Shown piece by piece: positions 57,685 through 64,000 of a DNA stretch of 64,000 nucleotides. The position numbers were made by a program, and so were the translations under genes. Within the stretch, counting starts at the first letter, position 1. Each line of letters starts with the position of its first letter. Under the pieces are notes generated by a model, which saw nothing but the letters and a program-made list of their open reading frames with translations, did no database searches and was not told where the DNA came from. Source of the DNA: Hyphomicrobiales bacterium. GTDB lineage: Bacteria > Pseudomonadota > Alphaproteobacteria > Rhizobiales > Rhizobiaceae. The stretch is from the NCBI GenBank assembly GCA_900471605.1, contig UCEY01000002.1:124001-188000 (forward strand), read 5' to 3'.

Positions 57685-58541
57685 CCGACGAATATCAGAA
57701 ATCCGGACCACGACGGGTCGGCCAGGTGAAGGAAGTCACCTCGCTTTCCAACCCCATCATCAAGGACATCAAGGCGCTCACCAACAAGAAGGATCGCGAA
57801 GAGAGCGGCACCTTCATGGCCGAAGGCCTGAAGCTGGTGATCGACGCGCTCGAACTCGGCTGGTCGATCCGGACGCTCGTTTATGCCAAGGCGGCGAAGG
57901 GCAAACCGTTGGTCGGGCAGGTGGCGGCAAAAACTGTCGCTCATGGCGGATTGGTGCTGGAGGTCAGCGAGAAGGTGCTCTCGTCGATCACCCGCCGCGA
58001 CAATCCGCAGATGGTTGTCGGCATTTTCGAACAGCGCTGGAAAAAGCTCGACGATCTGAGGCCGGGCAGGGACGAGACGCTGGTGGCGCTCGACCGCGTG
58101 CGCGACCCCGGCAACCTCGGCACCATCATCCGCACGGCAGACGCGGCCGGCGCTTCCGGCGTGATCCTGATCGGCGAATGCACCGATCCCTTTTCGCTGG
58201 AAACCGTGCGCGCCACGATGGGTTCGGTTTTCGCGGTACCGGTGGTCAAGTGTTCGGCCGAGGAGTTCCTGAACTGGCAGAAGCGCTCCGGCGTCCAGGT
58301 CGTGGCCACCCATCTCGCCGGCGCGGTCGACTACCGCACCGTGGATTATACGAAGAAGCCGGCGGTGCTGCTGATGGGCAACGAGCAGTCCGGCCTGCCC
58401 GACAATCTTGCCAGGGCCGCAGATCGCACAGTTCGCATTCCCCAGCAGGGAAGGGCCGATTCGCTCAACCTCGCCGTCGCCTCGGCCGTGATGCTTTTTG
58501 AAGCCCGGCGCCATCTGCTGACCCTGGACGAGAAGAAATGA
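57681..58541 (+). CDS. SpoU/TrmH family RNA 2'-O-methyltransferase
   Basis: A 286-residue knotted methyltransferase. An N-terminal substrate-binding domain (about 20-105) is followed by the SPOUT fold: [31 protein letters not shown] and [22 protein letters not shown], the three SpoU motifs. The site on rRNA or tRNA cannot be told. Starts by ATGA overlap with the previous gene and its own stop overlaps lspA the same way, giving a three-gene coupled unit. Confidence 0.92.
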   Translation: MTDEYQKSGPRRVGQVKEVTSLSNPIIKDIKALTNKKDREESGTFMAEGLKLVIDALELGWSIRTLVYAKAAKGKPLVGQVAAKTVAHGGLVLEVSEKVLSSITRRDNPQMVVGIFEQRWKKLDDLRPGRDETLVALDRVRDPGNLGTIIRTADAAGASGVILIGECTDPFSLETVRATMGSVFAVPVVKCSAEEFLNWQKRSGVQVVATHLAGAVDYRTVDYTKKPAVLLMGNEQSGLPDNLARAADRTVRIPQQGRADSLNLAVASAVMLFEARRHLLTLDEKK

Positions 58542-59029
58542 CGACACGCATAGCCCTGCTTTCCCGGCCTCCGGTGGCACTGATCGTCATCGTCGTCGCG
58601 GTCATTCTCGATCAGGCAATAAAGATCGCTGTCGAGAATTATCTTCCGATGCAGGAGGCGGTACCGCTCCTGCCGGTTCTGGCGCTTTACCGCACCTACA
58701 ATCTCGGCGTCGCTTTTTCGTTGCTGTCGGGCATGGAGAGGGAATTTATCGTCGGCATGCGTGTGTTGATCGTCGCTTTCGTGGTGTGGCTCTGGCGCCG
58801 CACGCCGAAGGACCGTCCTTTCGCCCATTCAGGCTTCGCCTTGATCATCGCCGGCGCGATCGGCAATCTGATTGACGGCTTCGCCTATGGCCACGTGATC
58901 GACTATATCCTGGTCCACACCGAGACTTGGTCCTTTGCCGTCTTCAATTTGGCGGACAGTTTCATCACCGTCGGGGCCGGCCTGGTGATCCTCGACGAGC
59001 TGTTCGGGCCGAAAAAGGCTGATCAGTAA
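58538..59029 (+). CDS. lspA: Lipoprotein signal peptidase (signal peptidase II)
   Basis: A 163-residue inner-membrane aspartic protease that cuts lipoprotein signal peptides after lipid attachment. Four membrane segments; catalytic aspartates in [16 protein letters not shown] and [11 protein letters not shown]; the [12 protein letters not shown] stretch is conserved. The start overlaps the upstream stop as ATGA, so it depends on the RNA methyltransferase genes for expression. Confidence 0.94.
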   Translation: MTTRIALLSRPPVALIVIVVAVILDQAIKIAVENYLPMQEAVPLLPVLALYRTYNLGVAFSLLSGMEREFIVGMRVLIVAFVVWLWRRTPKDRPFAHSGFALIIAGAIGNLIDGFAYGHVIDYILVHTETWSFAVFNLADSFITVGAGLVILDELFGPKKADQ

Positions 59030-59052
59030 AATTTTACCTGATTGCTCTATGG

Positions 59053-59085
59053 ATTGGGAAAGAAACCTCGTTAGTCTTTCCCAAT
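59053..59085. repeat. Perfect inverted repeat over the kinase start codon
   Basis: ATTGGGAAAGA (59053-59063) and TCTTTCCCAAT (59075-59085) are perfect 11-bp inverted arms with an 11-base spacer. The last two bases of the right arm are the first two of the ATG at 59084, and no ribosome-binding site is visible. It could be an operator or an RNA fold hiding the start. Confidence 0.75.
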
Positions 59086-60865
59086 GCGAGATATCGCCGA
59101 CATACATGAACGTATCTCCAAGGCGTTCTCTTCCTCCGCCGCGGCCGATATTGCCGAACCGGTGGCGGAACAGGTCGTGCCGGCGCTGGGATTGCGGCAG
59201 GGCGACGAAGGCAAGGCACCGCGCAACGCATTCGCCTCGCTGTTTTCACGGATCTCCGAATGGCGCCGCCAGCGCACCGTGCCCCGGCTCCAGCATGCCT
59301 TGAAGAATGCCGAGGCGGCCAGCGCCGCGAAATCCCGGCAGATTGCCACCGTCGTCCATGAGATCCGCACGCCGCTCAACGGCATTCTCGGCATGAGCCA
59401 TCTTCTCGGCCAGACCAAGCTGACGGCGGAGCAGCAGAACTATCTGAGCGGTATCCGCCAGTCCGGTTACGCGCTGGTACAGCTCGTCGAGGATCTGCTC
59501 GATTATTCGACGCTGGAGGCCGGTCGTTTCCGGCTCAACAACCGGGCGGAGAACCTTCGCCACCTGATCGAAAACGTCGTCGAGATGCTGGCCCCGCGCG
59601 CGCATGAAAAGCGCATCGAGATCGCCGCCACGATGGCTGCAGATCTGCCCGATCTCCTCGATTTCGATCCGGGGCGCATCCGGCAGGTGCTTTTCAACGT
59701 CATCGGCAATGCGGTGAAGTTCACGGCTCATGGCGGCGTCCTGGTCAGAGCCCTGGTGGAGGAGGGCAATGTCGCCATCGCCGTCATCGATACCGGTCCC
59801 GGAATGGGGTCCGAGGAACTGGCGCGGGTTTTCGGCGAATTCGAGCAGGCGGGCTCTGCCGAGGCTCGCAGCGGCGGCACCGGTCTCGGGCTCGGCATTG
59901 CGTCCCGCATCCTGACGGAGTTCGGCGGTTCCCTTTCCGTCACCAGCCAGAAGGGCGCCGGCAGCACGTTTACGATCCGCTTTCCTCTCCGCTTTGCGGA
60001 AACCGCCCAGTCGGGTGCCGGCGAGCGTGGACAGTTGCTCGCCATGTCGCGGGTTCTGCTTCTGGCGCCGGAAGGGCCTGCGGCAAAAGCGACGGTTGCG
60101 ACGATCGAAACGCTTGGCGGCCGCTGCCGGCATATCGCCAATACAGCCGATGCCCAGGTGTTGATCGACCGCGCCGAAGCGGGGCCGATGCCCTATACCG
60201 ACCTGATCGTCGATCATCGGCTGGCATCTAACTATGCCAATGAGAAGGCGCATGCGCCTGTCCATCGCATTCTGCTCGTCAATCCCGAGGAGCGTGCATC
60301 GCAGCCGCAGGATTTCTTCGATGCCTGGCTCATCCGCCCGCTCCGGGAGAAATCCCTGATCGACGTATTGAGCGGGCGCCTTCGCGGCTTTGGCACGCGG
60401 GATGCGCTGAACGATAATCAGGCCATGCCGCCGCCGCCCGTCATTGAAAAACATCCGGAAGGGCTCGACGTGCTGCTTGGCGAGGATGATCCCGTCAATG
60501 CGCTGATCATCCGTTCGGTCCTCACGAAGGCAGGCCACCGCGTCCGCCTGATCGAGGATTTTCCCACTCTGATCAAGGCTGCGCTCGACCGGGACATGCC
60601 GCTCGATCTCATCATTTCCGACATGCATATGCCCGGAGGAGATGTGTTCAGCCTTCTGGCGGCCCTGCGCGCCGACGAAGAGAACGGTGTCCGGTCGCCG
60701 GTCCCGGTCATTGTGCTGACGGGAGAGAGCCGCGAAGCGACACATCGGGAAGCGCTTCTGAACGGCGCCAGCCGCGTCCTGGCAAAGCCCGCCGATCCGC
60801 TGGCGCTTCTTGAGGAAGTGCGAATTTTGGGAGTTCTCTCCGCCGAGCGCCAACAGGCGCGTTGA
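59084..60865 (+). CDS. Hybrid histidine kinase with two receiver domains
   Basis: A 593-residue cytoplasmic protein: no membrane segment or PAS domain is seen in residues 1-80. HisKA has the phosphorylated His92 in VVHEIRTPLNG; HATPase motifs are NVIGNAVKF (N209), DTGPGMG and GGTGLGLG. A receiver-like domain at about 321-435 lacks the usual acidic pair and has Arg in place of the signalling Lys. A complete receiver at 462-585 has EDD, phospho-acceptor D513 in ISDMHMPGG and K568. Its partner and signal are unknown. ATG at 59084 lies inside an inverted repeat. Confidence 0.9.
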   Translation: MRDIADIHERISKAFSSSAAADIAEPVAEQVVPALGLRQGDEGKAPRNAFASLFSRISEWRRQRTVPRLQHALKNAEAASAAKSRQIATVVHEIRTPLNGILGMSHLLGQTKLTAEQQNYLSGIRQSGYALVQLVEDLLDYSTLEAGRFRLNNRAENLRHLIENVVEMLAPRAHEKRIEIAATMAADLPDLLDFDPGRIRQVLFNVIGNAVKFTAHGGVLVRALVEEGNVAIAVIDTGPGMGSEELARVFGEFEQAGSAEARSGGTGLGLGIASRILTEFGGSLSVTSQKGAGSTFTIRFPLRFAETAQSGAGERGQLLAMSRVLLLAPEGPAAKATVATIETLGGRCRHIANTADAQVLIDRAEAGPMPYTDLIVDHRLASNYANEKAHAPVHRILLVNPEERASQPQDFFDAWLIRPLREKSLIDVLSGRLRGFGTRDALNDNQAMPPPPVIEKHPEGLDVLLGEDDPVNALIIRSVLTKAGHRVRLIEDFPTLIKAALDRDMPLDLIISDMHMPGGDVFSLLAALRADEENGVRSPVPVIVLTGESREATHREALLNGASRVLAKPADPLALLEEVRILGVLSAERQQAR

Positions 60866-60888
60866 CGCGATCATTCCTGGAACCTATT

Positions 60889-60916
60889 GTGACAGTGAAT
60901 GTCACGTTCTTGTCGC
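60889..60916 (+). promoter_or_regulatory. Palindrome and weak Pho-box-like pair upstream of olsB
   Basis: GTGACA-N5-TGTCAC (60889-60905) is a perfect dyad. Overlapping it, ATGTCAC (60899) and TTGTCGC (60910) stand 11 bp apart and match the Pho heptamer CTGTCAT at 5 and 4 of 7 bases; a -10-like GATTTA follows at 60925-60930. olsB starts at 60965. Confidence 0.4.
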
Positions 60917-60964
60917 AGAGAAGTGATTTAAGGCGGTGATCAAACCGGGACGGGGAGAATCACC

Positions 60965-61837
60965 TTGGCAATTGAACTCCTGAACCGTGAAGTGATACCT
61001 GAAACAACCCAGGCGCCGGCCTCTGCTCCGGTAAGCGGCGATGTCTTCGGCCGCATTGGCACGCTCGAAACGCGGCTTGCCCGCAGCGAGCGCGAGATCG
61101 ATGCCGCGCAGGCGGTGCGTTATCGCGTTTTCGTCGAGGAAATGCATGCGACCTTGAGCCCGGAAGCCATGCGCAGCCGCCGCGACGTCGATGCCTTCGA
61201 CGCGATCTGCGACCATCTTCTGGTGGTCGACAACGCAATCGAGGGCGATATCGAAGACCAGATCGTCGGTACATATCGTCTGCTGCGCCAGGAAGTGGCG
61301 CTGGCCAATAATGGCTTCTATTCGGCATCCGAATTTGACATCGAGCCGCTGCTTGCCCGTCATCCCGACAAGCAGTTCATGGAGCTCGGCCGTTCCTGCG
61401 TGCTGCCCGACTATCGCACCAAGCGCACCGTCGAACTGCTCTGGCAGGGCAATTGGGCCTACTCGCTGAAACACGGCATGAACGCCATGTTCGGCTGCGC
61501 GTCCTTCCCGGGCGTTTTGCCCGAAGAGCACGCGATGGCGCTCTCCTTCCTGCACCATTCTGTCCTGACCAAGGGTGATTGGGCGGTTTCGGCGCTGCCG
61601 GAACTCTATCGCTCGATGGATCTGATGCCGATGGAGGGTCTCAACGCCCGCAAGGCGCTCTCCCTGTTGCCGCCGCTGATCAAGGGATATCTGCGCCTCG
61701 GCGCTATGGTGGGCGACGGTGCGGTCATCGACCACGCTTTCAACACCACCGACGTGCTGATCGTCCTGCCGATCGCCTCGATCTCTGATCGCTACATCAG
61801 CCACTTTGGCGCCGACGCCGGACGGTTTGCGAGCTGA
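60965..61837 (+). CDS. olsB: Ornithine N-acyltransferase OlsB (lyso-ornithine lipid synthase)
   Basis: A 290-residue GNAT-fold enzyme that links a 3-hydroxyacyl group from acyl carrier protein to the alpha-amino group of ornithine, the first step of ornithine-lipid synthesis at the inner membrane. RYRVFVEEMHATLSPEA, DHLLVVD, FMELGRSCVLPDYRT and MNAMFGCASFPG match OlsB. In Sinorhizobium these phosphorus-free lipids rise when phosphate is scarce. The frame starts with TTG at 60965 after GGGGAG; no ATG fits. olsA is not in the window. Confidence 0.9.
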   Translation: MAIELLNREVIPETTQAPASAPVSGDVFGRIGTLETRLARSEREIDAAQAVRYRVFVEEMHATLSPEAMRSRRDVDAFDAICDHLLVVDNAIEGDIEDQIVGTYRLLRQEVALANNGFYSASEFDIEPLLARHPDKQFMELGRSCVLPDYRTKRTVELLWQGNWAYSLKHGMNAMFGCASFPGVLPEEHAMALSFLHHSVLTKGDWAVSALPELYRSMDLMPMEGLNARKALSLLPPLIKGYLRLGAMVGDGAVIDHAFNTTDVLIVLPIASISDRYISHFGADAGRFAS

Positions 61838-61845
61838 AGCGTTTC

Positions 61846-61877
61846 GGGCGGGCCTGAGTTTCACCTGAGGCCCGCTC
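61846..61877. terminator. Hairpin between convergent olsB and malic enzyme genes
   Basis: A 10-bp stem with one G-T pair (61846-61855 with 61868-61877, core GCGGGCCT/AGGCCCGC) fills most of the 50-bp gap between two converging genes. There is no T-run, so it may be a weak or Rho-assisted end. Confidence 0.55.
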
Positions 61878-61887
61878 CCAGTCGAAT

Positions 61888-64000
61888 TCACGTTCCGGCA
61901 TTGTAGGCCGCGATAGCGGCCATATTGACGATATCGCTGTCCTTGGCGCCCATCGATGTGATCTGCACGGACTTGTCGAGGCCGACGAGCAGCGGGCCGA
62001 TCACGGTCGAGGCGCCGAGTTCCTGCAGCATGCGGGTGGAGATCGACGCGGAGTGGATCGCCGGCATGACGAGCACATTGGCTGTTCCAGAGAGCCGGCA
62101 GAACGGATACTGCTCCATCCGGTGCGGGTTGAGCGCCACGTCCGCAGCCATCTCCCCGTCATATTCGAAATCGACGCGCCGCTGGTCGAGGATCTTGACC
62201 GCCTCGCGGACCCGCTCCGAACGCTCGCCGATCGGCTGCCCGAAGGTGGAATAGGCGAGCATGGCGACGCGCGGCTCATAACCCATGCGCTTGGCGACAC
62301 GGGCGGCTTCGACGGCGATATCGGCAAGATCTTCCGCGTTCGGCATGTCATGGACGGCCGTGTCGGCAACGAAGATCGTCCGGCCGCGCGCGATCACCAG
62401 CGAAACACCGATCACCTTGTGTCCCGGCTTCGGATCGATGCAGCGGCGGACATCCTGAAGGGCAGTCGCGTAGTTGCGGGTCGTGCCGGTCACCATCGCG
62501 TCCGCATCGCCGATCGCCACCATGGTTGCGGCAAAATGGTTGCGGTCGTTGTGGATCAGGCGCTGGACGTCGCGATGGAGGAAACCTTCGCGCTGCAGGC
62601 GCGCATAGAGATGATCGATATAGGCATCGACACGGTTCGAAAGACGGGCGTTGAGGATCTCGATGCCGGGACGGTCGAGATCGATGCCGGCCTTTTCCGC
62701 CGTCGCGCGGATGACGTCGTCGCGGCCGAGAAGGATGGCGGTGCCAAGCTTCTGGCTGGTGAAGGAAATCGCAGCGCGCATGACCTGCTCTTCCTCGGCC
62801 TCGGCGAACACGACCCGCTTGGGAAAGCGGCGGACGCGTTCGTAGATGCCCTGGGTCGTCGCGGCGATCGGGTCGCGCCGGGCGGAAAGCTCGCGGCCAT
62901 AGGCGGCGAGATCGGTAATGTTCTTGCGGGCGACGCCGCTTTCCATCGCCGCCTCGGCGACGGCGACCGGGATCGCCGAGATGAGGCGCGGGTCGAACGG
63001 GACGGGGATGATGTATTGCGCGCCGAAACGAGGGCGGTTGCCCTGGTAGGCGGCGGCAACATCGTCCGGCACGTCTTCGCGGGCGAGATTGGCGAGTGCT
63101 TTGACGGCGGCGATCTTCATCGCGTCGTTGATCTGGCTGGCCCGTACGTCGAGCGCACCGCGGAAGATGTAGGGGAAGCCGAGCACGTTGTTGACCTGGT
63201 TCGGGTAGTCCGAACGGCCGGTGGCCATGATCGCGTCGTCGCGGATGCGCGCCACTTCCTCCGGCGTGATTTCCGGATCGGGATTGGCCATCGCGAAGAT
63301 GATCGGCTTGTCGGCCATGGATCGGATCATCGCTTCGGTGAAGGCGCCTTTCTGCGACAGGCCGAACACGACGTCGGCACCCTTCATAGCCTCTTCCAGG
63401 GTGCGTTTGGTGGTTTTTGCCGCATGGGCGGACTTCCACTGGTTCATGCCTTCGGTACGGCCCTGGTAGATCACGCCCTTGGTATCGACCAGGATGATGT
63501 TTTCCGCACTGAACCCCATCGCCTTGATGAGTTCGATACAGGCGATCGCTGCCGCACCCGCGCCGTTGCAGACGAGCTTGGTGGTCTTGAGGTCGCGGCC
63601 TGTCAGCTCCAGCGCGTTGATCAGGCCGGCGGCGGCGATGATTGCGGTGCCGTGCTGGTCGTCATGGAAGACCGGGATGTCCATCAGCTCGCGCAGGCGG
63701 CTTTCGATGATGAAACATTCCGGCGCCTTGATATCCTCGAGGTTGATGCCGCCGAAGGAGGGGCCGAGGAAACGTACGCAGTTGATGAATTCGTCGACGT
63801 TTTCGGTATCGACTTCAAGGTCGATCGAATCGACGTCGGCGAAGCGCTTGAAGAGAACGGACTTGCCTTCCATGACCGGCTTCGAGGCAAGCGCCCCGAG
63901 ATTGCCGAGGCCGAGGATCGCCGTACCGTTGGAGATGACGGCCACCATGTTGCCGCGCGTCGTGTAGTCATAGGCGGTTGCCGGGTTTGCGGCGATTGCC
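61888..64000 (-). CDS. maeB: Malic enzyme with C-terminal phosphotransacetylase-like domain (partial)
   Basis: The last 704 or so residues of an NADP-type malic enzyme converting malate to pyruvate and CO2; the N-terminus lies beyond the right edge. GTAILGLGNLGALASKPVMEGK and HDDQHGTAIIAAAGL (with the metal-binding stretch) are malic-enzyme motifs; VCNGAGAAAIACIELI is the NAD(P) site. After about residue 410 comes a phosphotransacetylase-like domain (VVFAEAEEEQVMRAA, TSMGAKDSDIVNMA), which in Sinorhizobium Tme/Dme affects assembly and acetyl-CoA response. The Tme (NADP) type is suggested by context but not proved. Confidence 0.93.
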   Translation of the reverse strand, partial: AIAANPATAYDYTTRGNMVAVISNGTAILGLGNLGALASKPVMEGKSVLFKRFADVDSIDLEVDTENVDEFINCVRFLGPSFGGINLEDIKAPECFIIESRLRELMDIPVFHDDQHGTAIIAAAGLINALELTGRDLKTTKLVCNGAGAAAIACIELIKAMGFSAENIILVDTKGVIYQGRTEGMNQWKSAHAAKTTKRTLEEAMKGADVVFGLSQKGAFTEAMIRSMADKPIIFAMANPDPEITPEEVARIRDDAIMATGRSDYPNQVNNVLGFPYIFRGALDVRASQINDAMKIAAVKALANLAREDVPDDVAAAYQGNRPRFGAQYIIPVPFDPRLISAIPVAVAEAAMESGVARKNITDLAAYGRELSARRDPIAATTQGIYERVRRFPKRVVFAEAEEEQVMRAAISFTSQKLGTAILLGRDDVIRATAEKAGIDLDRPGIEILNARLSNRVDAYIDHLYARLQREGFLHRDVQRLIHNDRNHFAATMVAIGDADAMVTGTTRNYATALQDVRRCIDPKPGHKVIGVSLVIARGRTIFVADTAVHDMPNAEDLADIAVEAARVAKRMGYEPRVAMLAYSTFGQPIGERSERVREAVKILDQRRVDFEYDGEMAADVALNPHRMEQYPFCRLSGTANVLVMPAIHSASISTRMLQELGASTVIGPLLVGLDKSVQITSMGAKDSDIVNMAAIAAYNAGT

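Overview
The window is a stretch of core chromosome from an alphaproteobacterium of the family Rhizobiaceae (Rhizobium / Agrobacterium / Neorhizobium / Sinorhizobium type). The evidence is the GC-rich, densely packed sequence, the presence of PmtA, OlsB, FzlA and a chromosomal ugp system, rpsT followed by dnaA after a long gap, lptC-lptA-lptB-rpoN-hpf-ptsN on one strand, and a malic enzyme fused to a phosphotransacetylase-like domain. I see no insertion sequence, prophage, CRISPR array, tRNA or rRNA. 67 protein genes are called. The two end genes, an imelysin-family protein on the left and a malic enzyme on the right, run off the window.

Layout. 1-5.5 kb: iron-linked imelysin gene, rsmB, rlpA, an epimerase, queG and the division-linked GST fzlA, all leftward. 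5.7-11.6 kb: uppP, a tiny exported protein, an NDUFA9-like protein, a DUF1330 protein, pyrF with a histidine phosphatase, pmtA and dnaN. 11.9-21 kb: rsmI-yraN, the ugpBAEC glycerol-3-phosphate importer behind a four-unit Pho box, a cupin, gshB and comM. 21-32 kb: cysK, dut, prfC, a serine/threonine dehydratase, a LysR regulator divergent from a GST, otsB-otsA, a class II amidotransferase and coaBC. 32-40 kb: a small basic protein, a glyoxalase-like protein, a paired ClpP-like protein and coiled-coil membrane protein, ubiE-ubiB, mutM, an enoyl-CoA hydratase and rpsT. 40-49 kb: a long dnaA control region, dnaA, a LysE exporter, a methyltransferase, hemW-rdgB-VOC-rph facing left, then hrcA and grpE. 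49-56 kb: ptsN-hpf-rpoN-lptB-lptA-lptC leftward, then sppA, ihfB, a LapA-domain protein and a CoxG-like protein. 56-64 kb: two RNA methyltransferase-like genes coupled to lspA, a hybrid histidine kinase, olsB and the malic enzyme.

Themes. Phosphate and membrane lipids recur: ugp imports glycerol phosphates, pmtA makes phosphatidylcholine, and olsB starts ornithine-lipid synthesis; ugpB has a strong Pho box and olsB a weak one. Envelope biogenesis (uppP, rlpA, lptABC, lspA, sppA) and replication/cell cycle (dnaA, dnaN, fzlA, dut) are the other main themes.

The clearest non-coding signals are a cluster of seven GANTC (CcrM) sites and a perfect FNR/FixK box in the 857-bp gap before dnaA, the ugpB Pho box, and an 11-bp perfect inverted repeat that covers the start codon of the hybrid kinase. 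I found no clearly new multi-gene system. The best candidate for an undescribed module is the overlapping pair at 33096-35208. All functional calls rest on reading the translated sequences without database searches.
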